This document shows positions 1 to 5,088 of a stretch of DNA of 5,088 bases, one piece after another. A model generated the notes under the pieces. The model saw only the letters and a program-made list of their open reading frames with translations, ran no database searches and was not told the DNA's origin. The stretch is from Thermoplasmata archaeon (GTDB lineage Archaea; Thermoplasmatota; Thermoplasmata; Thermoplasmatales; Thermoplasmataceae): positions 1 to 5,088 of the forward strand of contig JAJZXP010000367.1 of NCBI GenBank assembly GCA_021806345.1. Direction: 5' to 3'. Both the position numbers and the translations under genes were made by a program. Position 1 is the stretch's first letter. Each line of letters opens with the position of its first letter.

Positions 1-317
1 TTCAGGAACTCGATAAAAAGCCTTACAGTTGTATCGGAGTCCTTTGAGAGATCGAAACCTTCAACTTCATTCTTTATCTCCTTAAGTAAGACGTCTCCAA
101 GAGTAATATCATTCTGGATTTCTGGGGCCTTGCCCAATAATAGTCTAAACTTTACAGATTGATCAAGGTTATCCTTTACCATGGCAAAAGCCCCTATGTT
201 GAAGAAAGCGGTGGCAATGTCAAAGTTACCTTTTCCGTTTTCTTTTAGTGCGTCATTTAAGAAGCTAACTAGTTTGTTGCCATCACTATTATCTATTATT
301 TCTTTGTGTAGTGCCAT
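1..317 (-). CDS. N-terminal fragment of a PLD-domain helicase (partial, runs off the left edge)
   Basis: An open frame starts at an ATG (317-315) and stays open to the left edge, giving 105 residues. The rest of the gene is outside the window. Residues 32-47 read FDIATAFFNIGAFAMV and are followed by KFRLLLGKAPEI (57-68). This pattern of a beta strand, 'ATAFFN', then 'RLLLG.AP' is what I recognise from the start of the phospholipase D-like domain at the N-terminus of large superfamily 2 (SNF2/COG1061-type) helicases found beside DNA methyltransferases. Residues 96-105 would lead into the strand before the first HKD catalytic motif, but neither that motif nor any helicase motif lies in the window. 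The start is supported by an AAGGTGAT ribosome binding site and by the 9-base gap after the PIN gene. The expected role is ATP-driven DNA translocation or remodelling in a defence complex. A stand-alone PLD-type nuclease remains possible. Confidence 0.72.
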   Translation of the reverse strand, partial: MALHKEIIDNSDGNKLVSFLNDALKENGKGNFDIATAFFNIGAFAMVKDNLDQSVKFRLLLGKAPEIQNDITLGDVLLKEIKNEVEGFDLSKDSDTTVRLFIEFL

Positions 318-320
318 ATC

Positions 321-328
321 ATCACCTT
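321..328 (-). promoter_or_regulatory. Shine-Dalgarno site of the helicase gene, overlapping the PIN stop codon
   Basis: On the minus strand the bases AAGGTGAT (328-321) match the anti-Shine-Dalgarno end of 16S rRNA over eight positions. The GGTG core ends five bases before the ATG at 317. The first bases of the site are shared with the TAA stop of the PIN gene (329-327), so a ribosome ending on PIN stops on top of this site. That favours termination-reinitiation and fixes the helicase start. Confidence 0.75.
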
Positions 329-818
329 AGAATTTCCACTCTTCTATCCTGAACATCTCGATTATGCTGATGGATTCAATATTGTACTTCTGGCATACAT
401 ACGGTATCTTTATTTTGTCCCCACGAAGCCTCTCCTCTGTTACAATCACTCTCTTTATTTGGGTTAGGGTCTGTTGAGAACTCGTGACCATTTCTACCGC
501 AAGGGCCACTACCCAGGCATCAGCATCATACCTTCTGTCTTCTTTAACTAACGCTGGATATTTTTTTAATATATCCGTTAATATTTGAGTTTGCTTCTTC
601 GTTGGGGGCTTGAATATATTATTATTCCTCTTTGCCCATGATGCAAGCTCATCATCCCTCTCCTTTACCTCTGAGAGTACCTCTGCCGGGGCCACTAGGA
701 GACCTTTCTTGGAAAGTGATTCCAAATTATTCCATACACTCGGAAACACATCAATCGGATTATGCCTATTGAGCTCTACCAAAGAAGATGTGTCCATTAT
801 GTAGTTGTTGGATTTCAT
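327..818 (-). CDS. DUF4411 family PIN-like domain protein (predicted ribonuclease toxin)
   Basis: This is a complete 163-residue protein, close to the usual length for DUF4411. Family landmarks seen are the N-terminal strand with an acidic residue (YIMDTSSLVEL, D9), FPSVWNNLE (25-33), APAEVLSEVKERDD (43-56, with E46 and E50), a D98/D100 pair in YDADAWVVALA, VTEER (126-130), and the closing KIPYVC...WKF. The spaced acids D9, E50, D98 and D100 are the likely metal-binding set of a PIN-type nuclease. PIN-fold toxins typically cut RNA, and the target here is unknown. The first ATG is preferred over the in-frame ATG at codon 8 because family members have a short strand before the first aspartate, and because this ATG overlaps the upstream stop codon. 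The upstream Shine-Dalgarno match is weak, which suggests dependence on translational coupling. Eight of nine arginines use AGA/AGG. The upstream XRE-ImmA protein is the probable antitoxin or regulator. Confidence 0.85.
   Translation of the reverse strand: MKSNNYIMDTSSLVELNRHNPIDVFPSVWNNLESLSKKGLLVAPAEVLSEVKERDDELASWAKRNNNIFKPPTKKQTQILTDILKKYPALVKEDRRYDADAWVVALAVEMVTSSQQTLTQIKRVIVTEERLRGDKIKIPYVCQKYNIESISIIEMFRIEEWKF
815..818 (-). promoter_or_regulatory. ATGA start/stop overlap coupling XRE-ImmA and PIN translation
   Basis: The bases ATGA on the minus strand (818-815) contain the ATG of the PIN gene and the TGA stop of the XRE-ImmA gene. No strong ribosome binding site precedes this ATG; only a short GAG lies nearby in AAGAGCGAGAAA. 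PIN synthesis is therefore probably tied to translation of the upstream partner, a common arrangement for toxin-antitoxin pairs. Confidence 0.85.
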
Positions 819-1963
819 TTTCTCGCTCTTGCCAAGATCTTTTCAAAGTTTCTCGATTTTATGGATAAGAAACTTAGCGCATCATTGTAAGTTATGAACT
901 CCTTATCAAAGTTATTGGCAACGAGAGATACTAATTTATTACCCACTTCTGAAAGGCATCTCTGATCGGACGCCATTCTCATAACCTGCTTCTCCTTCTT
1001 TTCCACTTTTACTTCCTTTGTAGAGTATCTAGCAAGCACCGACTCAAATTCTTGCTTTGATATGTAATTTAGATTAACCATCTTCACCAGTAGAACTGCC
1101 TTGCTAACCTTATATTTCTTAGACAGGGCATTCAGGGTATCCGTCTCAGTGAGGTTATGCTTATTTTTATCGAATAAATCAATTGCAACCTCCTTTGGCA
1201 ACAAAAAAGCCGATGAGAAGGTATTGCACCAAGCCTCTATATTATTTCTGACCTGTAAAGACTCTTCTGGAAGGTCTATTACAGTCTCTCCTAGAATTAT
1301 ATGCCCAAACTCATGCATCAAGGTGAATAATCGCGCTTCGATGCTATCCTTAGAGTTTATCACTATAATGTTAGGTGCTTCATCTGCTAAGGCAAATCCT
1401 CTAGCATCCTCGATTGGCATGGAGAACTGGAAAACTAGGATATTAAGATCCTCAAGCACATCTCTTAGATGCCCCATCATCTTGTACGCATCCCTAAACT
1501 TCCTTTGCTTTTCAATGTCAAGATTCAGCGTCTCCCTATACTCTGAAGCAATTAGTTCTGGATTGTCGGAGAGTTTTGCACTTTTGATCTCGATCTTAAT
1601 AGCATAATTAATATTCAGGGAGAGTTCCCTGCTCAGATTCTGTAGACTTCTGGTTCTTCTTATAACAAGCATGGTTTTTCGGTCGAATAAATTGGTTTTG
1701 TCTGGAAGGAACCTGTAATCTTTGGGCATCGGACTTTCCTGCTTCGGTTTTGATAGAAAGAATGACGCAATTGGTCTTTTGTAGATTTTGGATAGGGTAT
1801 GTAACTGCCCCATAGTTGGGCTTTTTTTTCCTGATTCCAGCTCCTTGACCACTTCCGAAGTTGTTCCTAGACTCTTGGCAACTTCCTCTATTTCCCACCC
1901 AGCACTGGTTCTCAGCCAACATAAGACTTGTGGAACCACATCAACGGTAAATGTTTTAGCCAC
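815..1963 (-). CDS. XRE helix-turn-helix / ImmA-IrrE (COG2856) metallopeptidase fusion protein
   Basis: The product is 382 residues with two recognisable domains. Residues about 8-65 form an XRE/Cro-type helix-turn-helix (LCWLRTSAGWEIEEVAKSLG, then LESGKKSPTMGQLHTLSKIY), which should bind DNA. Residues about 160-300 are an ImmA/IrrE zinc-peptidase domain: the HEFGH motif at 217-221 (bases 1301-1315) supplies two histidine ligands and the catalytic glutamate. E243, in IEAWCNTFSSAFLLP, is the likely third ligand, so the active site looks intact. The C-terminal part (about 335-382, GNKLVSLVANN...ITYNDALSFLSIK) resembles the small helical tail seen in long COG2856 proteins. It starts at GTG (1963-1961), one base after the methyltransferase stop and six bases after a GAGGG ribosome binding site. 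It overlaps the PIN gene by four bases. The expected role is repressor and antitoxin, or a protease-regulated switch, for the PIN partner. It could also control the whole cluster; its protease substrate is unknown. Confidence 0.9.
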   Translation of the reverse strand: MAKTFTVDVVPQVLCWLRTSAGWEIEEVAKSLGTTSEVVKELESGKKSPTMGQLHTLSKIYKRPIASFFLSKPKQESPMPKDYRFLPDKTNLFDRKTMLVIRRTRSLQNLSRELSLNINYAIKIEIKSAKLSDNPELIASEYRETLNLDIEKQRKFRDAYKMMGHLRDVLEDLNILVFQFSMPIEDARGFALADEAPNIIVINSKDSIEARLFTLMHEFGHIILGETVIDLPEESLQVRNNIEAWCNTFSSAFLLPKEVAIDLFDKNKHNLTETDTLNALSKKYKVSKAVLLVKMVNLNYISKQEFESVLARYSTKEVKVEKKEKQVMRMASDQRCLSEVGNKLVSLVANNFDKEFITYNDALSFLSIKSRNFEKILARARK

Positions 1964-1964
1964 T

Positions 1965-4900
1965 CTAATCCCTCAAGCTTCTGGCTTTGTCAATTCTCTG
2001 TTTAACCATCTCACAAACCGACCAGTATACTTCGTTTCTCTCGTCTTGATTCAGCCCCAATTCATCGAACATAATATTGTCAATTTCAGCTTTCCCAGGA
2101 AAAGGATTAGGTTCCTGCTCACGTATTGGCTTATCAAGTTCTATTCTTAATTCCTTAAATGTATTATTGCACGTTTCTTTTAATATTTCCAATATTTTAT
2201 TTTTTTCTATTTTATCAACTTTTATACTTACAAATCTAAAAAAATTTATATCCCACCCATATGTATCCAGTACTCCTTGTCCTTGATTGGTACGACCAAA
2301 GAGTTCAGCTTGCAAAGCTCCAATAGTTGATTTTAACTCGATCATTAAAGCTAACGGGTCTGTTTTGACTTCTATACCGTAGAAACTATTAAATATAATC
2401 TTTTCAGGATTATAAAATACATTAAATTTATCATTATGATGTCTACTAATTAGGACCTCATACGATCTTCTAGCCTGCTCTTGCAGTACGAACCATGGTT
2501 GATTTGAAAAAGTACAACTTCTATTGCTAAATTTGTTACTTTCACCATATTTAATATATTTCTCAATTTTCATACCACTTATGTCCTCATTTGGTGGAAT
2601 ATTAACAAAATAATGTCTGACATCATTCTCTAAGATTGAGGTACTTGAATATAACGAAGGTGATCTTATTAATTTGCGAATATATTTTGATTCGACTTCA
2701 AACGTTTCAGGAAATTTTTTAGAATTTTGAGATTGAATAACAGAGAAGCTGCCGTTTTCTTTTAATAAATTCACAAAGAAAAAATCATCCGCTCCACCAG
2801 TGTTCAAATATGTGTTTGCCTTTATTTCACTCATATCATAAGAATCAGACTTTGGCAATATCTTTAATAGGAAAACGTCTGGAGCTCTAAGAAACTTTCC
2901 CCCCCACTTATTACCTTCGTAACTTCCTACTCTAAATCTGCCATTTTTGTAAGTCTCTGGATACCTCCAGCCATCTTCCAATAAATCTTCTTGAATTATT
3001 GGAAAAACTCTGTAATCATTACTTTTGACCACATTCTTAACTAATTCGGTAATTCTATACCCTTTCATTTTAACTTTGACGTTTTCAATGTCAATAAGAT
3101 TTTGAGATGTTAGCACTTCTTCAAAGGGCCTCTTGAACATTATGAACTTAGCGATGCTCTTGATCTTTGGCCAAACCTTGTTGTTACCACCTGTAATACC
3201 GTCAAACCAGTCCCCTAAGCCTCCTTGTTTAACTTCAGGGGCCTCGAATAAAGAGATTATGGTGTTTACGTCAGCATGTGTAAAGCTCCTTTTTGGATTG
3301 TCGTAAATTGCTGTTATTTGAACATACCTACATAAAAACTCCTGTAATACCTTTCCATATTCAACGTCTAACCAAGAATTAGACGTGATAAAACACAACG
3401 TTCCATAATTATTCAGCAAACTTAAGCCGTGAAAATAAAAATATATATAATAATCGCTTCTTTTTCCAACTTCTTTTAGGATTGGAAATCTCTCTTTCAC
3501 TGATTCAATCAATTTGATTTTATATTCTTTTTTTTCCTCAGTTGTAACCTCGTGTCTTAATATATTTGGAGGATAAATAAGCTCTTGTCGAACATATGGT
3601 GGATTTCCGATAACAATGTCAAACCCTTCCTTCTCTGCAAAAATTTCAGCAAAATCAATATCCCATACAAATGGTTTTTTCTCAGGCTCATTCAAATGGC
3701 CCTTCACATTTTTTAGCTTATTGATTTCATCAAATCTTACATCTATCCTGAGTTGATTCTCTTTTACTTTTTTTTCATCTATTACTTGCCCACCGGCTAA
3801 AGTCTTTTGAGACTCCGCTATTTTTATGTTTTGCTCAAAGACGTTTATGTCTTTGATGAGACTCTCCACCCTTTCATCTATTATTTCTTCGAATAGTCTG
3901 ATTTCTTCTTTCCTAACCTCCTCTGGAGTTTTGAATTTGGCGGTTGGAGAACTTTCAAAATACTTTCTCTTTTCCTGCTTTAATTCTTCCAACTTCTTCT
4001 TCAAATGTTCCTTTAAGTTATTTGTTCTTAAATTGAAACTTATACCACCGATTTCCTGAACAAGGGAATCTCCAACTCTCAGGTTAAGATTAAGGTTTGG
4101 CAAAAGGGGGTGCTGTCTCAGGTCTTCTTTTTTAAATTTTGTCTCTACAATTAGTTGTAGCCAGAGCCTTAATTCAGCTGCGTGAATTGCCCATGGCATT
4201 ACATCTACGCCATAGAGAGAGTATTGGATTATCCTTTTCCTCAATGCAAAATCAGATAAACTGCTAATCCCAGTGTGTTTGTATACCATGCTGTATAAAT
4301 CGTAAACAACGTTGAGCATACCAACTAGGAATGCTCCTGAACCACAAGCCGGATCCACTACTGAAAGATTGTTTAGGGTGTCTTCCAGTTTTCTCCAATA
4401 TTCATTTTTTGTAAACCAATCCTCTACTTTTTCTCTATCATCAGCGGGGTCGAAAATAAGATGATATATTTTTTCCTTCATTATATCAGGCATATTCTTA
4501 GATAAGTATTCAACTAGACTTCTCCTGCACATAAAGTCAACTTCTACTCTTGGTGTGTAAAATATACCCCACTTTTTTTTAACATCGTCTAATGGATTAT
4601 ATATATCTTCAGAAACATTAGCTAGAGACTCATACACATAGCCTATCATTTGAGGGTCAACTGCCACTTCTGACTCTAATGGCATATCCTCCTTAATTGT
4701 GAAATTGTAGGATTCAAAGAATTCAAGAATTTTCTGGAACATTTTGTCTGTTATAAGAATTTTAAGATTGTCTAGACCATTTTCTCTGAAAAGACCTCCA
4801 TTGAGATATGGTGCATTTGACACTACTCTTACAACTTCATCCGGCAGCCCTAGGATTTCATTTCCCCTGTTGTTAAACGCTTTTAAGAATACCTGTTTTA

Positions 4901-5088
4901 GCCATTTTTCATAAAATTCATTTGAATTGTATTTTCCAAGTCCTCTGTATTTTGACCATATCCAATTAAAAAATTTTTGTTCTTCTAACCAATCTTTCTT
5001 TGAAATGAAATAAATGAACATGATCCTGTTTAAGAACTGAAGCGTAAACTCATGGGATTCCTTGCTTGAAATACCCTGTTTCTGCAAC
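1965..5088 (-). CDS. Eco57I/type IIG-like adenine-N6 DNA methyltransferase (N-terminus outside window)
   Basis: This frame enters from the right edge and gives about 1,040 residues. Numbering here starts from a TTG at 5087 that is probably an internal leucine, because the homology-like region is already under way (FTLQFLNRIMFIYFISKKDWL, 14-34). Visible in order are: VDPQMIGYVYESL (143-155); GIFYTPR (174-180, motif X-like); DPACGSGAFL (245-254, the S-adenosylmethionine-binding motif I, bases 4329-4355 for the first nine residues); GVDVMPWA (293-300); a charged coiled-coil-like insert (about 355-470); the catalytic IGNPPYVR with NPPY at 495-498 (bases 3594-3605); and FITSNSWL (566-573). The remaining C-terminal 400 or so residues are the likely target-recognition region. 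NPPY and the motif order mark a gamma-class adenine-N6 methyltransferase. No clear PD-(D/E)XK nuclease is visible; one could lie in the missing N-terminus. The gene ends one base before XRE-ImmA and is probably an early gene of the operon. Its role would be to mark self DNA for the linked helicase. DISARM DrmMI-like and BREX PglX-like proteins are the nearest alternatives. Confidence 0.9.
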   Translation of the reverse strand, partial: LQKQGISSKESHEFTLQFLNRIMFIYFISKKDWLEEQKFFNWIWSKYRGLGKYNSNEFYEKWLKQVFLKAFNNRGNEILGLPDEVVRVVSNAPYLNGGLFRENGLDNLKILITDKMFQKILEFFESYNFTIKEDMPLESEVAVDPQMIGYVYESLANVSEDIYNPLDDVKKKWGIFYTPRVEVDFMCRRSLVEYLSKNMPDIMKEKIYHLIFDPADDREKVEDWFTKNEYWRKLEDTLNNLSVVDPACGSGAFLVGMLNVVYDLYSMVYKHTGISSLSDFALRKRIIQYSLYGVDVMPWAIHAAELRLWLQLIVETKFKKEDLRQHPLLPNLNLNLRVGDSLVQEIGGISFNLRTNNLKEHLKKKLEELKQEKRKYFESSPTAKFKTPEEVRKEEIRLFEEIIDERVESLIKDINVFEQNIKIAESQKTLAGGQVIDEKKVKENQLRIDVRFDEINKLKNVKGHLNEPEKKPFVWDIDFAEIFAEKEGFDIVIGNPPYVRQELIYPPNILRHEVTTEEKKEYKIKLIESVKERFPILKEVGKRSDYYIYFYFHGLSLLNNYGTLCFITSNSWLDVEYGKVLQEFLCRYVQITAIYDNPKRSFTHADVNTIISLFEAPEVKQGGLGDWFDGITGGNNKVWPKIKSIAKFIMFKRPFEEVLTSQNLIDIENVKVKMKGYRITELVKNVVKSNDYRVFPIIQEDLLEDGWRYPETYKNGRFRVGSYEGNKWGGKFLRAPDVFLLKILPKSDSYDMSEIKANTYLNTGGADDFFFVNLLKENGSFSVIQSQNSKKFPETFEVESKYIRKLIRSPSLYSSTSILENDVRHYFVNIPPNEDISGMKIEKYIKYGESNKFSNRSCTFSNQPWFVLQEQARRSYEVLISRHHNDKFNVFYNPEKIIFNSFYGIEVKTDPLALMIELKSTIGALQAELFGRTNQGQGVLDTYGWDINFFRFVSIKVDKIEKNKILEILKETCNNTFKELRIELDKPIREQEPNPFPGKAEIDNIMFDELGLNQDERNEVYWSVCEMVKQRIDKARSLRD
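1970..1974 (-). promoter_or_regulatory. Shine-Dalgarno site supporting the GTG start of XRE-ImmA
   Basis: GAGGG on the minus strand (1974-1970) lies six bases before the GTG at 1963 and inside the last codons of the methyltransferase gene. The stop (TAG, 1967-1965) and the GTG are separated by one base. This supports GTG as the true start, since the N-terminus it gives runs directly into a complete helix-turn-helix. Confidence 0.65.
2161..3360 (-). other. Putative target-recognition region of the methyltransferase
   Basis: These bases encode about residues 576-976 of the visible methyltransferase, after the last catalytic motif. In Eco57I-like enzymes this part holds the TaqI-like specificity domain that reads the DNA target. 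The assignment rests on position, with no motif that names the target sequence. The stretch GRTNQGQGVLDTYGWDINFF (931-950), near its C-terminal end, resembles a segment common to type IIG methyltransferases. The boundaries are approximate. Confidence 0.5.
2899..2905 (-). repeat. Seven-G homopolymer inside the methyltransferase gene
   Basis: The + strand has CCCCCCC, which is GGGGGGG on the coding strand, in codons W728-G729-G730 within the putative target-recognition region. It is the longest G or C run noticed in the window. Gain or loss of one base would shift the frame and truncate the protein there. Seven is at the low end for a phase-variable tract, so a switching role is only a possibility. 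Confidence 0.9.

Noticed and set aside
610..804. Open frame on the + strand opposite the PIN gene
   Set aside because: It is a low-complexity serine/threonine-rich product lying wholly antisense to a well-supported gene, with no recognisable domain.
1101..1607. 168-residue open frame on the + strand opposite the XRE-ImmA gene
   Set aside because: It is antisense to the peptidase domain, which has a clear HEFGH motif. The product shows no family pattern.
1822..1829. A8 run in the XRE-ImmA gene as a programmed frameshift site
   Set aside because: The main frame continues smoothly on both sides and no stimulatory stem-loop or useful alternative product was seen. A similar A8 run at 4573-4580 merely encodes three lysines.
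1608..1922. Alternative-frame open frame on the minus strand inside the XRE-ImmA gene
   Set aside because: The main frame encodes the helix-turn-helix across this region. The alternative product has no recognisable features.
1788..2150. + strand frame spanning the methyltransferase/XRE-ImmA junction, and a further one at 2077-2286
   Set aside because: Both are antisense to the ends of supported genes and have no domain pattern.
3826..4059. + strand frame rich in Ser, Phe and Leu that could look like a small membrane protein
   Set aside because: It is the complement of the Lys/Glu-rich coiled-coil-like insert of the methyltransferase, which generates such Phe/Ser/Leu strings automatically.
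5085..5087. TTG at the right edge as the methyltransferase start codon
   Set aside because: It lies at the window edge, with no upstream sequence in which to see a ribosome binding site. The following residues look like the middle of the family's N-terminal region, so the gene most likely begins outside the window.

Overview
This 5,088-base window holds one uninterrupted gene cluster, entirely on the minus strand, so it is read from the right end to the left. No intergenic space is longer than 9 bases. The order of transcription is: (1) a large Eco57I/type IIG-like adenine-N6 DNA methyltransferase, 1965 to beyond 5088, with its N-terminus outside the window; (2) a fusion of an XRE-type helix-turn-helix domain and an ImmA/IrrE (COG2856) zinc-peptidase domain, 815-1963; (3) a DUF4411-type PIN-fold protein, 327-818; (4) the first 105 residues of what looks like a helicase with an N-terminal phospholipase D-like domain, 317 to beyond 1. 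Both ends of the window cut genes, so the promoter, the terminator and possibly further subunits lie outside.

The junctions are very tight: one base between stop and start for methyltransferase to XRE-ImmA, a 4-base ATGA overlap for XRE-ImmA to PIN, and 9 bases for PIN to helicase, with the ribosome binding site sitting on the PIN stop codon. This indicates one polycistronic message with translational coupling. The content is typical of a defence island: a methyltransferase that could mark self DNA, a large helicase with a possible nuclease-like domain that could act on unmarked DNA, and between them a pair known as a predicted toxin-antitoxin module (XRE-COG2856 with a PIN-like partner). The simplest working model is a restriction-like or DISARM-like anti-phage system with an embedded toxin-antitoxin or regulatory cassette. 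The functional link between the two halves is inferred from gene order and is not proven by the sequence.

The organism cannot be fixed. The DNA is AT-rich (about 30-41% GC in the segments counted by hand). Arginine is encoded almost only by AGA/AGG (8 of 9 arginines in the PIN gene). Purine-rich Shine-Dalgarno sites such as AAGGTGAT are present, and a GTG start is used. This combination fits archaea and thermophilic or anaerobic low-GC bacteria about equally well. No RNA genes, insertion sequences, CRISPR arrays or long repeats were seen.
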